NCBI GenBank assembly: GCA_022749755.1
Contig: CM040442.1
Location: forward strand, 18,326,457-18,390,456
Length of the DNA: 64,000 nt
Reading direction: 5' to 3'
Source of the DNA: Azadirachta indica
Taxonomy: Eukaryota; Streptophyta; Magnoliopsida; Sapindales; Meliaceae
Shown: positions 32,627 through 44,261 of the stretch, piece after piece
How the letters are laid out: the number at the start of each line of letters is the position of its first letter
Position numbering within the stretch: position 1 is the stretch's first letter
The notes under the pieces: model-generated
The model's database searches: none
What the model saw: the letters and a program-made list of their open reading frames with translations, nothing else
Told to the model about the DNA's origin: nothing
Translations under genes and position numbers: made by a program

Positions 32627-33467
32627 TGGTTAGTATAATGGTTGCGTAAAGGGGATGTTTGGAGGGAAATTCATCTCTTTCTATACCTATATATATCTCA
32701 AGCTTCTTTTGGTAAATAATTAGATAATTTATATTTACGTTTTCTTATTATTTGAGATATATACATGTTTATTTGTGTTCTTAGCTTATTATTTTTCTCA
32801 TATACGTTTGTTTGACTTGAGTGTTGCAAGGGGTCTGTTGGAAACATTGCGGGCGTTCATTAACTTTTCTATCTTATATGTCACGACTTTATTATCTTCA
32901 CCCGCTTCGACCGTGCAGCGTTTAGCAATTCTGCTTGCTAAGCAAGTTTTCGACACTCGCAATGCGCTAAATCAGAAGTTTTATATAAAAGAGAGAAGAG
33001 AGAGCACAAAGAGTTTGAGCGAAGAGAACTTACACAATTCAAATTTATTACTTGATTGTTCGGTTTGGTCAAATGAGGTTTTACCTATTTATAGGAAAGT
33101 TTACATACCATGGACGGCCAACATTGCACTTTATAATGCACTTTCGAGGGTTTGGATTGGCTTTTTAGAAAGGTTTTAAAAAATATTTATATAATAGTAA
33201 AAAATGTAGTGTTATCCTTACAATTTTAAAATTTGGACAAATTGAGTCATCATTCTAAAAGTTGGGCTAATTAGGCTAATATTGGGTTTTATGTACAATT
33301 ATGCTAATAAGGAAGAATACATAGATTTTTGACCTAAATGTTTCGTTGCCCACTCAATTCGGTCTGTTAAGGAGTCATCTTGTCAAAACTCGTACGCTCG
33401 CTTGTTTTGAATTTTTTCTCGTGCAAGTGTTGACAGCATAAAGTCTCGGCCACAGGTTACTATTTAT
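32627..33467 (-). repeat. Chromovirus LTR, minus orientation
   Basis: Lies directly downstream (on the minus strand) of the pol end, so it is the 3' LTR. The frame at 32775-33179 is an LTR translation; its twin in the other LTR (34878-35126) shares most residues because the LTRs are copies, not because the protein is selected. Confidence 0.75.
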
Positions 33468-33479
33468 GAATACTGTTCA

Positions 33480-34436
33480 TGTTGGGCGTGACATCCTCCC
33501 CCACCTAAATGTGCAACGTCCTTGTTGCATCTTTCTCACGGAACCTCTTTATATGCTCTTGGAATTGCCATTGCGCATCTTCATGTTCCCACGTAACCTT
33601 GCTCTCGGGCAATCCTTTCCGCTTGACGAAGTATTCTGTATAGTTGGACACGCCTTGTTTTCAAACTCGTTGGCCAGCAAGGATGCACTCAACCTTTTTT
33701 TCGAAAAAGGTTACTACAGTAGTTGGAGCCCGTTTTAACTCCCCTTAACTTGGGTCTTCCTTGTCCCCATGATAAGGTTTCAACATGCTTGCATGGAAGA
33801 CGAGGTGGATCTTCAACTTTGGAGAAAGTAGAACTCGATATGACACCTTGCCCACTTTCTGCACAATCAAGAATGGCCCCTCACAACGTTGAACCAGTCT
33901 TTTGTGTAGCCTTTGTAATGTCTTGAATTGTTAAAGCAAGAGTTTCACCATGCCTAGATCTCCCTTTTGGAATTCTACGTCCCTTCACTTCTTGTCCGTC
34001 ACCCACTTCTTCATCTTCTTAACTGCCTTATTTAGATGTGCCCTAGCTAAATCGGCTTGTTCATGTCATGTTTTGGTGAATTTGAAGACCCTCAGACTTT
34101 TTCCATTATAACCCGAAGCTAATATATGCGGAGTTGTCGGTTGTCGGCCTAACATAATCTCGAACGGACTTTTATTAGTTGCTTCACTCCGCTGCAAGTT
34201 GTAAGAGAATTGAGCCACATCTAGCAACTTAGTTCAGTCTTTATGGTTGGCACTCATATAGTGCTTCAAGTATAGCTCAAACAGTGCATTGATATGCTTG
34301 GTTTGTCTGTCGCTTTGAGGATGAAAGTTTGTAAAAAAATTAAGGTCGATTCCAAGTAACTTGAACAACTCGGACTAAAATTTGTTAGTAAACCATGGGT
34401 CACGGTCGCTCAAAATATTGTTTTGCACTTCTTAAG
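33480..34436 (-). pseudogene. Chromovirus integrase C-terminal half and chromodomain
   Basis: Minus-strand end of a Ty3/gypsy chromovirus Pol. From 34420 downward: SDRDPWFTNKF (second catalytic Asp region), LGIDLNFFTNFHPQSDRQTK (where GQTERxN is normal, so the catalytic Glu is Lys), LLDVAQFSYNLQRSEATNKS, PFEIMLGRQPTTPH, VSYRVLLSPKLKIHLVFHAS and MLKPYHGDKE. The chromodomain follows near 33640-33560: TEYFVKRKGLPESKVTWEHE, then QWQFQEHIKRF. The C-terminal tail TLHI ends at a stop, then VGEDVTP, before the LTR. The first catalytic Asp, zinc domain, RT and gag are absent. The chromodomain normally steers integration to marked chromatin. Stops and frameshifts are present. Confidence 0.85.
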
Positions 34437-35274
34437 TGAATAGTGATCCGTGGCTGAAACTTTGTGCGAGCAGCACTTGCGAAAAAAAGTTCAAAACAAG
34501 CAAGTGTGCGAGCTTTGACAAGATGACTCCTTTGCAGACTGGATTGAGTGGGTAATGAAGCATTTGAGCCAAGGATTTATGCATTCTTTCTTATTAGCAT
34601 AGTTGTACATAAAGCCAAATATTAGTTGAATTAGCCCAACTTTTAGAATGATGACCCAATTGCTCCAAGTTCTAAAATTGTAAGGATAGCACTACATGTT
34701 TTACTGTTGTATAAATATTTTCTATGACTTTTTTAGAAGGCCAATCCTAACCCTGGAAATTGCATTGTGAGGTGCAATTTTGACCATTCATTGTATGTAA
34801 ACGTTCCTATAAATAGGTGAAGTCTTATTTGACCAAATCAAACAATCAAGCAATAAACTTGAGTTGTGTAAGTCCTCTTAACTCAAATTCTTTGTGCTCT
34901 TTCTTCTCTTTTTTATATAAAATTTTCGATTTAGCGCATTGCGAGTGTCGAAGGCTTGCTTAGCAAGCGGAGTTGGTAAACGCTGCACGGTCGAAGCGGG
35001 TGAAGATAATGAGGCCGTGACATATAAGACAGAAAAGTTAATGAACGCCCGTAATGTTTCCAACAGACCCTTTGCAACACTCAAGTCAAACAAACGTATA
35101 TGAGAAAAATAATAAGCTAAGAACACAAATGAACATGTATATATCTCAAATAATAAGAAAGCGTAAATATAAATTATCTAACTATTTACCAAAAGAAACT
35201 TGAGATATATATAGGTGTAGAAAGAGATAGATTTCCCTCCAAACATCCCCTTTACGCAATCATTATACTAACCA
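34437..35274 (+). repeat. Chromovirus LTR, plus orientation
   Basis: Inverse copy of 32627-33467 with moderate divergence. Its start adjoins integrase sequence directly. Confidence 0.75.
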
Positions 35275-35395
35275 TTATAAAATTTCTGATTTAGCGTATT
35301 ATGAGTGTTGAAGGCTTGCTTAGCGAGTAGAGTTTGTTAAGCGCCGCACGGTCGAAACAAATAAAGAGAATGAGGCTGTAACATATAGCTATATA
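35275..35395 (+). repeat. Extra piece of the chromovirus LTR
   Basis: About 115 bases (GATTTAGCGTATTATGAGTG ... GAGGCTGTAACATATA) repeat 34915-35030 in the same orientation, immediately after the right LTR. Confidence 0.75.
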
Positions 35396-35559
35396 CAGAG
35401 GTGGGAGCTCAAAATCATTCAAGGCTCTTGCATTATCAAATCCGAATTACTTGCCAAGGTGACACCAACATCCCATCCTGGACGTGCTTTCCTGTGAGTA
35501 TAAATAGTTTTTGTTGATTGGAGTTTGTCTTATGTGAATTACGCATAACAACGAGTCAA
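35396..35559. other. Unassigned spacer
   Basis: GC-richer short stretch between the LTR piece and the AT-rich block; nothing recognised. Confidence 0.35.
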
Positions 35560-36078
35560 ATGTCAACATTATGTTTAACAAAATTCAAAAATTTAACATA
35601 AAAATCGTAAATTAATATTGAACCTGTAAATTTTGTCATAAAAAATAAATTACAAAGTATAAAAAAAAACCTATATATAAAATATAATTATAGGAATTAA
35701 AATTTATGTAAAATATGTAAAATATAAGTTATAAAAATTGAAATTTATGTAATATATACATTATAAAAATTAAAATTTAAAAATAAAATTGATAAATCAT
35801 GGTCAAAGTGTATAGGTAGCCACCGATTTTATAAACCTAACATTGAAAATGTAAATGTGTCAATACAAGTATAAATTAAAAATGACAATATTATCCACAT
35901 TGTACTTATAAATCTTGTTATAAAATATTAAATAATAATATAAAATTTTATATGTGAAACACAATGTTTATAAATTAAAAAAATAAAAATAAATACAATT
36001 TCATAAATCCTTGATATCAACCATATATAACATGCAAAGATATATGAAATTGACAAATGATTATATTATATTTTTGTT
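35560..36078. repeat. AT-rich dispersed repeat, block copy 2, middle part
   Basis: Follows 1560-2030 closely: AATCATGGTCAAAGTGTATA near 35806 and TCAATACAAGTATAAATTAA near 35859. It is the left flank of B2. Confidence 0.7.
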
Positions 36079-36628
36079 TAGGAAAATTCTTGAGATTTGA
36101 GTGTTTGAGGTCAATGTATAATTCACTTGAGGTTAGGTAAAGGAATAGTTAAGGTGAATCAACATTAGAGCCAGACGATTAAGCTAATCTCATTTTGAAA
36201 TGGAGGTCAAGCAAGAAATACAAAGTAGGTCAGGAAGGAAAAATAATGACCGACCAAGAGCACTGTCAAGTAACTGAAACTTTGTGGATAACCACACACT
36301 ATCCCACCACACACTATTCCACCCCTTATAGGAATCTTGCCACAGATGATTGTGGCCCAAATTTGCTCAAGGTGGTTTTTGTTTGGATTATAAAATGCTA
36401 GCAATTAAAGAAGACAAGTATCAAACTTTTAATTTTTTGAAACTCTACCATGATTTTGTTTCGCAAAATTTTTTGTGAAAAATAAATTTTTTGACTTAAG
36501 CATTAGAGGGTTTTTGCAGGGAAACTAGCCTTCCTTTGACTAATGTTATTTTGTAGGTTAATTAGTGATCAAAGACAAAGGATTATTGTTTGGTATTGAA
36601 GGGCCTTAAAAAATATTCGGTATCAATA
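36079..36628 (+). repeat. B2 5' LTR
   Basis: TAGGAAAATTCTTGAG to GGTATCAATA, matching 39972-40508. The frames at 36195-36404 on both strands fall within it. Confidence 0.75.
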
Positions 36629-37099
36629 ATTGACACTGTTTATGAAGAACAAATTAAAAAGTCATTTTCCTATTCAAATAGTGCAAGACAATTATAGTGA
36701 CGAAAGGCAAGAATTATCCTGAAAAATGATAGTCGATGGAAAGAAGCCGTCAGAAAAGGGAGTTTGAGGATTCTCAACTAACTCTAAATCAAGAGGAGTC
36801 GGATTCAAATATGAATTCAGATCGATAGTTGCATAGTCAAGCCACGATTTGAGTAGATACTAGACGAATGGCTTGCTTATGAAAAGAGTTGGAAGAGAGG
36901 AGGAGATTGCACATGGAGAAAGACAAGAAAGTGAGGACTCTAGAGAATAGAACATATTTTCTCTAAAGAAAGCTTGAAGAAGTTAAGAAGATGCTCCAAC
37001 AGAATCTAGTAAAAACACAAAGTTCAAGGGGTGACAACACAATGTGAGTTGAAGTCTTACTCGAGAAGTGATGGGTGGAATAGAGGTGACCAATAAGAA
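36629..37099 (+). pseudogene. B2 internal region, first part
   Basis: Aligns with B1 3018-3500. Begins ATTGACACTGTTTATG, the counterpart of B1 TTAGCACTATCTATG. This may be the decayed primer-binding region. Purine-rich and lysine/glutamate-like coding character with stops, as expected for a Gag N-terminus. The alignment breaks at the LTR-like insertion and resumes near 38489. Confidence 0.55.
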
Positions 37100-38486
37100 T
37101 GCAGAATGCCATATTTCTCCCTTAATTTTTAGTCCTTTGTACTTATTTAGTTCCCAAATGTACTCATTATTCTCATATTTTGATTTAGGATGCAAATGGA
37201 GACATTAAGTGCAAAATGAAGCTGATTGCAGGATTTTGGACAATTTTGACATCGCTTCATAATCTGAGCATAACTATCTCATCCAAGCTCGAATTGAGTG
37301 ATTCAAGATTCTGTACAACTTCTATGTTTTGAGTTTTGAGAGATTCAGGCTGCATCAAGGTCGAAATTGGGCTTGAAGTTGTTGCACCTATGTTGATGAC
37401 ACTCTGGAACGTTCCTTAGCCTACAATTTTAATACACAGATTTAATGTAGTTTATTTTTGGAAGTTTCCAGATCTGGTTCTTGAAAATTACAGCTAAAAT
37501 CATGACCTTCCTATTTACATTAAGATGTTATTAATATTTTCCTTAATTAGTCATATTTGAATATTGTTATTTTAGGAGATTTGGTAGAATTTTAGTAGGT
37601 GAATTAATGTGTATAAAAAGGAGGAGAAATCTTGAGACTAGGGGTTCCCTCTCTCTTCTCTTCTCTAATTTCTCTTTTGAGTTTTCTTTACGGTCCTGCA
37701 CGGTTAAACTTTTATAATTGATCGAAGGAAACAGAAGCCTTGAAACCAATAAAACTGTGAGATTTAATTTGTTTCTTATTATTTAATTTATGCTTTGAGT
37801 AACGAATGTTCTTCTGTGCCTATTTTTATGATTGTCTCAATTAATTATTAGGAGGCCTACTAGTTTATTATTCGTTGAAATCTATTATCAGGTCAGATAC
37901 CAAATCTGTAATTGTTTGATTCCTCTAATTTGTAAAGCAACTATGATTTAATGGTTTGTTGCGTCTGAAATTATTAGATCTCAAGAACAATTTTCAACCA
38001 AACTAAATGCAATCGCTTGTGCTTGCGTTGTTTAGTTGAATTGGTCTCTTTGAATCTTAAAGCTAGTACTAAATTAAACTTTTAGGACTTTTCTTAGGTT
38101 ATTTAGTAGTTAGAGTTGATTAGATCGCTTATTATCTAATTAACTCTAACTAAAGAAACATAGGAAAAATAGTTCCAACAGTCAATATTCAAAATGTAAA
38201 TTGATAGATTGCAGTATTGATGATCAGTTATAAAATTTTGATGGTGGATATTGACTTAAACCAAGTTTTGTTCTTGTGATTGATTTTATATTTCAATTTG
38301 AATTGTTCATTAGTTGTTATCTTAAAATTGTTTTCTTTATATTCAAAACTCCCCCCTCCATCCTTGGTCACATAGCCATAAAATTGGGCTTGATACTTTC
38401 TGTGGAAACGATCCTTACTCGCACTATTACATGTATCTTGCTTAGAAGTTTAAATTTTATTTTTAGTTGCCTACGATAGCATACCA
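37100..38486 (+). mobile_element. Solo-LTR-like insertion, 1.39 kb
   Basis: B1 has no such sequence at the matching point (near 3495), so this is an insertion. It begins TGCAGAATGCC and ends CTACGATAGCATACCA, a TG...CA arrangement. The 3' part (GGAAACGATCCTTACTCGCA ... TTTTTAGTTGCC) has the look of the R/U5 end of Athila-like plant LTRs. No gene inside. GACCAAT before and GACAAT after (37088-37094, 38489-38494) may be a decayed target duplication, in which case the ends shift by a few bases. Confidence 0.6.
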
Positions 38487-39970
38487 ATGACAATATTCAA
38501 TAAAGAGTAGTCTCTAAAGGAAGGTCAGGAGTAAGTTGATTATCACAAAATGATCCTTCACGCAGAAAGAGATATACTGCGGCTCAAAAAAAGAAGACGA
38601 AAGTCATTGAACATCAAACAAGAGAGGAGCCAAATATTATTTACCTAAATGCACTAATTGTGATCAAAGATGGCCCAACACAAAGGCCGTCACATGAGCA
38701 ATTTAGTTGCGAGAATAACTTAAAGTGCATAGTTAAGCACAATGTGGATTTATATGATACACGATCATACCTAAACCAAAAATGCCAGAAAGAGAGAGAG
38801 GTTTCTGTGCAAGTAGATATACATGCAGATGCTCAAGCTGCAATGTCTAAAGAAATTCAAGGAGAACATAATGCTGCTTAAACGGTACGTAAATGTGAAA
38901 TAAAGGAATGATTAAGAAGTTGGTTGAGGAATACGAAGCAAAAAAGAAACAAGACTAAGCGTAGAAGGGAAAATCAGCAAGTCTTAAATTGGTCGTTGAA
39001 TCCTCTTTTATTAAGGAGATCCAAGATGTAATCCTTCCTAGGAAATTCAAGATGCATTAGATCATACTTTATACTGGAAAAATTGACCCGACCTCATATA
39101 TCTACTTTTTTAAGGAGATGATGCTGATTCAGGTGTATTTGAACATTATATGTGCTGCTGTTTTTTGTTGATTCTAGAATGACAAGCTAGGAAATGGTAT
39201 TGGAGTCTGAAACTAGGTGCTATTAGAAGCTTCGCTTAGTTACGTGAAGCATTTATAAACGAGTTTAAAGGAGCAACCTTGACCAACAAAAGCATGAGCT
39301 TGTTATTGCTGTTAAATCAAACCATTCAGAAAAAAGGAAAATGTGTATGGGTTGTGTATTGAATGTTACAAAATCTAGGAGCATAACAATGATTATGTGA
39401 GATTCAAGCAAAGATAGTCGAGTTAATCCAAAATTCAAAGACTATCAAAGAAAGAGGAAATATTAGGTGAAGATTTTCTTTGATGAAATGAAGAATCTAT
39501 TGTGAAAAGTGACTTGATGAGCACTGTTGATGAAGCTAAGCATGAAAAAGAGTTTGAGTTTTTGAATGCTTTTGGTAGAAATGTGCAAGTGTAGAAAAAT
39601 GTTGAATTTATACTCACTAGGGTATTTGATCTAGTCCATCCAAAATAGAAGGTCCAAATGCATCATCTAATGCTTTAAATGTGAAGGGATTATTGAGATG
39701 GATATTAATCTACAAGGCCCAACCAAATTCCAGCATTTGGCGAGTGATTAGAGGGTAAGGACAATTATAATGAGGTTCATTGTCTGCAACCGCCCTGTGA
39801 TTTATGAAGTGGCATTTGCAGACCTTGATAAATATAACAATGAAAAGAAGCTATCATTTTTCAAAATATAAAAAAGCTCCAATCATATCAAGTATATTAC
39901 ATCTCGAGCTAGTGTTGACAAATTGTTTCCAGTAAAATACTATTCTACTAAAAATTAGGAGACTTGATAT
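38487..39970 (+). pseudogene. B2 internal region, second part, with gag relic
   Basis: Continues the alignment with B1 (3510-4750). Around 38985-39420 the plus strand carries the same broken Gag core as B1: a PRKFKM-like segment from ATCCTTCCTAGGAAATTCAAG, then a segment equivalent to GKxDP...STF, and further Gag-like sequence with stops. The last 190 bases (39780-39970) are missing from B1 and end in the polypurine tract AAAAATTAGGAGACTTGATA. No protease or RT motifs are visible. Confidence 0.6.
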
Positions 39971-39971
39971 T

Positions 39972-40508
39972 TGGGAAAATACTTGAAATCTAAGTGTTTC
40001 AGGTAGTAGTATAATTCACAGAGGTTGAATAAAGGAATATACCTGAGGTGAATCAACATTAGAGCCAAATGGTTTAGCTCATCTCAATTATGAAATAGGA
40101 GGTCAAGCAAGAAATATAGTATAGGTTAGGAAAGAGAAATAACCAGCGATGAATAGCACAATTAAGTAATTGAAACATTGTAGATAACCACCCACTATCC
40201 CACCTCCCATAGCACTCTTACTATGGATGATTGTGGCTCAAAATATGCTCAAGATGGTTTTTGTTTGGATTATAAGATGCTAGTAGTTAAAGGAAACATG
40301 TATTAGACTTATAATCTTATTAAACTCTGTCAAAATTCTATCTTACAAGATTTTCTCTCAAAAATACCTTATTTGACTTATTTATTGGAAGGTTTTCGTC
40401 GAAAAACTGGCTTTCCTTTGACTAGTGTTCTTTTGCAGGTTAACTAGTGATCGAAGAGAAGGGATCATTGTTAAATATGGAAGGCCGACAAAATTTTTGG
40501 TATAAATA
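39972..40508 (+). repeat. B2 3' LTR
   Basis: TGGGAAAATACTTGAAATC to GGTATAAATA, after the polypurine tract. It is clearly diverged from the 5' copy, so the insertion is old. Confidence 0.75.
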
Positions 40509-41020
40509 ATATTTGTAAACAAATTTTGTAAATGTGGCATAAAATTTGTAAATCAATATTAATTATATTTTTAAATTTTGACATAAAATAATTTAAAGAT
40601 CAAAATTCTCTTATTGAACTTCATATAGCTGTTAATCATATAAATTGAATTATCGTAATTATTAGATTTATATCTTAGTTTGTAATATAAAGGGTCATAA
40701 TAAGTAAGCTATAAATACTGGAATTTTAATCTCAATATCATAAAATTTTTTCAAATTAATTTTTTTATTCAAATTTTACATTGCCAAGATAATAAGTTAA
40801 ACTTGACATTCATCAAGATTTAAGTTGATTAACAATTTTCATTTTTATATTGGAAATAAAGTTTGTTGGGAAAACTAATTAAAGAGCATGAAAAGATCAA
40901 TCTCATTACTATTTCCATTGACAAAGAGATAAATAGAAAGGAGAAAATGATATAAGCATGTTGTAGTATTCACAGCCATCACTGTAGTAAAGTCCTCGAA
41001 TATAGGATTTGGAATAGGTT
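40509..41020. repeat. AT-rich dispersed repeat, block copy 2, right part
   Basis: 40509-40790 matches 5194-5400. 40840-41015 matches 6420-6600, without the MITE and about 130 flanking bases. Confidence 0.7.
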
Positions 41021-42640
41021 AACAGTAAGGGTGTCAATCAACTCATGGTCAATGTCTTTAACCTAGCAATTAGAGCTCCAACTAGGCCTTTGGGTGATAT
41101 TGTACGTGCTCTCCCAACTCCAAACCAAGCAAAACAATAAGCGTAACCCGAATTCAAAAAACCTCTTTCTCACTTACAATTGGAATGTCTCGCAATAGAA
41201 ACTACACCCAAAATAGGGTCGCTGAACACTATTGGGTGAACCAACTTTACTGCATAAGTCGACACACTTTGTAGTTCAAATAGTTCGCCCTTCTACACTA
41301 TAAAGGAGAAGTCATAAGGGATAAGTTAGGAGAGGACAAACAAAATAAACTACATAAGAAAAATGCCACCAAAAAAGGTTGGTGAAAAGAGTAATAATAA
41401 AGGTGTATGTAAAGGAGTAATAATGTAAAGACAATGATGGGGAATAAAGAATAACCATAGAGTACCAAAAAGACCACAAGAGAATATAACGATTTTTGTG
41501 AAAAGATTGAAGAAGACACTTTAAACCCTTAGAGAAAAGTATGCTTTTATATGATGTCTTTTCTTGGTTGTCATTAGCCAACACCAAGTTGCCATAATGT
41601 TCCTTTAAATTTTGATCTTAGCTTTCCCCCTTAGATGGGTTAATAGCCCTAGGATTCGTGGCAAATAAGAGATCAGCCTTATTGCTTTATTCAAGATTGT
41701 TCACCATGTATTGCACTTGCATTCGCTCATGGGATTACCTTATCCTATGTTGGACATATGTTGCAACACCATTTGCGCTTTATTGTGGTCTTAAACTATT
41801 GCCAAATTCAAATTGTCCCATTTGCCGACCACTTGGGTGCCACCAGGATCAAACTGTCCTTATTGTTGTTAGATTGCATTTTTGTAAATGGTTATCAAGG
41901 TAAAATGGCCTTACTCGCCAACCAATTAACTAGGAATATTTTATATTAAAATATAAGTGCTATCTTATAGCATTATCCCTTAACTCTTAGATTGGTTTTC
42001 ATATGGGGATCCTCTACTTTGTCCCTTCCTTACTAATTAAGACCTATTTTTTCCCAACTTGACTTCCAAGTAGGTACCTTCCTACTGATAAGTAAGGGTC
42101 CTAACTCCATTCCTAAAAAAGTATCTCACAAGGTGGATTGTTCTTTAAGGTGCCAATTGTAACCTTGTGGGCTTACTTATTGTTAGGTGTCCAACTAATT
42201 TTTTTTCCCATAAGACACTTTATTTGAGGCAACCAATTTCAAAGGAATGAGCTACCATGCCTTCATCGTCTACTCTTTTGCTATTGCCACTTTTGTTTGC
42301 CTCTATTTGCCGTTCATTTTTCCTAGGTCTCTTTGTCTATCAATTGACCTTCCTCATTGTCAAGTTATCTATGTATGTGTTGTGATAAGAATTGTAACAA
42401 CTCAGATAGGCAGTCCAGGTTTGTCAACATTAAAGAAAGAATTTGGCGCACGTGCAACATTAGCACCAAACATGTGCTTCTAATTGCTACAAAGTTACCA
42501 TAACAGTAGCACTAAGAGAAAGCCTACCAACATGATGTTATTGGTGTTGCAGTGGTATGTAAAGGTAAATGGGTCATAGAGGCCCTTAACCAGGCCTAAA
42601 ATATACCAATGATATGTATCTAGCATTTGGGAAAGTGGCA
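41021..42640. other. Unassigned, GC-richer, repeat-like sequence
   Basis: No frame here shows a domain. Composition and phrases such as CACAAGGTGGATTG (42130) resemble LTR or element DNA, and a copia gag relic lies immediately to the right, so this may be the remnant of that element. I could not find paired LTRs. Confidence 0.35.
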
Positions 42641-43175
42641 CCCAATCGAACAGGGATTTTAGGGGAGCCGATGGCTATAAAGAAGGCAATAATTATTAGC
42701 CACATTATATAGCTTAGATAACATGTCCAGCAAACTTCAACTTGCATATTGTATTCAACATATTCTCCAAAAATTGCCACATAAAAATGTTAGGGTGCTT
42801 GTAATATGAGTCGAATTTGATAGTAAGTTTCTTTAGTATGATTGTAGAAGTACCACTAAACTTCTCTTTAAGGGCAAGCTATATATCTCTTGAGTAATCT
42901 CACATTGCTCATACTCATGTAAGAGGTTATCAAGCATATTGCTTAGCAACACTATGTGATTATTGCTATTCACAGTTTTTAAAGCATTACATGCTTCCAT
43001 ATCCCTCCTATTTTGAGTAGTGTTACCTTTTGGTGGTTGAACCATCATATTGTTTAAAGCTTCAAGAGATTCTTGTTCTTCTAAGACATTGAATCGTACG
43101 GTGCTATATGTCATAGTTGTCACTGTTAAGTTTCTCTCTCTTGTTTAACTCAGCCATAATATTCTTAGAAGCCAT
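42641..43175 (-). pseudogene. Ty1/copia gag relic
   Basis: Minus-strand start of a copia Gag. ATG at 43175 gives MASKNIMAELNKREKLNSD followed by a frameshift, the usual copia opening where (K)L(D/N)GxNY precedes W. It continues EEQESLEALNNMMVQPPKGN, RRDMEACNALKTVNSNNHIV and LSNMLDNLLHEYEQCEITQE (43080-42890), the conserved UBN2-type Gag core. After another break come LTIKFDSYYKHPNIFMWQFL and ICKLKFAGHVI (42820-42700), equivalent to LxxKFdxYxxxP...H(L)...mi.eLk.aGh. Several stops. No copia protease, integrase or RT was found downstream. Identification is by recalled family motifs. Confidence 0.7.
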
Positions 43176-43760
43176 CTTAAAAACAATACTACACAAAGGC
43201 ATATATATATTGTAAGCATATTTATCAAATACATATATTATATATACAACAACTTAAATGATAAAAGAATAATAAAAAATATATTCTAAAAGTTGTCGAT
43301 GCTTCTAAACATTTTTTGCTCTTGGCTGTTTGCTTGAAAGTTGATCTAATAACTTCTAAACTATTCATGCTATTTCACTTTGTTTGTTGGATATAACTAG
43401 ACATGACATTTTCCTATTTAGTGTGTCTAAACTAAATTGTTTTTTATTTCTTAATGTTTACAACAATTAAGGATGGAAAAGGTCACCCTTAAAAGTAGCA
43501 GCAGCTAGGCTAAAATGCTGGGTACCATTATCTCAACATTAAGAGCATTTATAGTGACTCTCTATAAGGGCCCATCAATGTAAGGCTGCCATCATCTTTA
43601 ACCTTATATATATATATATATATATTTATATATACACATTCGCCTTTCTATCTCACAAAACTCAAGAAAAAATTGGGCTTTTGGAGGCCTTTTTTGCAAT
43701 TACTTGGTTCTCGTCTACAACAAGAAAAATTTTTCCAAGTACGATTCTTATTCTTTGCAT
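43176..43760. other. Non-coding flank with (TA)n
   Basis: Includes a TA-rich microsatellite at 43604-43637. No gene. It could hold the 5' end of the copia element, but no initiator-tRNA primer-binding site was seen. Confidence 0.4.
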
Positions 43761-43761
43761 G

Positions 43762-43990
43762 TTGTGTCCAATGTAAATATTCAAGCAATTTATATGTTGA
43801 TATCATATTTCTTCACCTAATATCAACAGTAAATTTGTTTGTATATGTAAAACTACTGTTTTCTTTTCTTTCCTTTCCTTATGTACCCATTAATTCCTTA
43901 TGTTATTTGAAAAATTAATCCTAATAGTATTCTAATTAGAGATAATCAAGAATTTAGTGGAATTCTAATTGGAGATGATTCATGACTTTG
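43762..43990 (+). repeat. Repeat R, copy 1 (empty MULE site)
   Basis: Matches 51660-51794 joined to 57267-57345, that is, the sequence on both sides of the MULE. It runs straight through at TTATGTTATTTGAAAAATTA. It also contains an internal near-duplication of ATTCTAATTAGAGATAATCA. It may be part of a larger element whose other copy flanks the minisatellite on the right. Confidence 0.65.
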
Positions 43991-44261
43991 GATGTTGGAA
44001 AAGTAAACTAACATGAAGTCCCCTAATTTTGAAAGTAAGATGTTACTATTTAAAACTAATGAAAAGCTCAGGAGTTCGATATTTTTACCAAATTTTCTAG
44101 GATCCCTTACTCTCTTTTATATGATAATCTCAAATGAAGTAGCTGACATTTTGTTATGCATTTATCTTGCTCAAATGTTGGAGTACTTTGTTCTAATCTT
44201 TTTTTTTTTTTAATTCAAGATGCTGGTGTTATGTGAATATAGCTTTCGTTCCTTAGGAATT
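43991..44261. other. Spacer before the minisatellite
   Basis: Non-coding; nothing recognised. Confidence 0.4.

Larger units (their letters stand above)
32627..35274 (-). mobile_element. Chromovirus fragment with head-to-head inverted LTRs
   Basis: Two 840-base LTR copies in opposite orientation (32627-33467 minus; 34437-35274 plus) flank a minus-strand integrase-chromodomain relic. The plus LTR starts TGAATAGT at 34437 and ends AACCA at 35274. The other copy is its inverse. The integrase sequence abuts the TG end of the plus LTR with no primer-binding site or gag in between. It is inserted in block copy 2. Confidence 0.75.
36079..40508 (+). mobile_element. Element B2: decayed Tat-like Ty3/gypsy retrotransposon
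   Basis: Paired LTRs of about 540-550 bases and an internal region with gag relic only, interrupted by a 1.39-kb LTR-like insertion (37100-38486). It is the fuller sister of B1, with the polypurine tract and both LTR starts kept. No pol motif is seen, so the family looks non-autonomous. Confidence 0.75.

Noticed and set aside
32775..33179. 134-codon frame with a similar frame inverted at 34878-35126, looking like a conserved protein pair
   Set aside because: Both frames lie in the two inverse LTR copies, so their similarity follows from LTR duplication. No domain is recognised, and the protein reading has no selection-like pattern that I can see.
31435..36078. Possible centromere-like or matrix-attachment AT-rich region
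   Set aside because: High AT alone does not support this. The sequence aligns with a dispersed repeat block elsewhere in the window.
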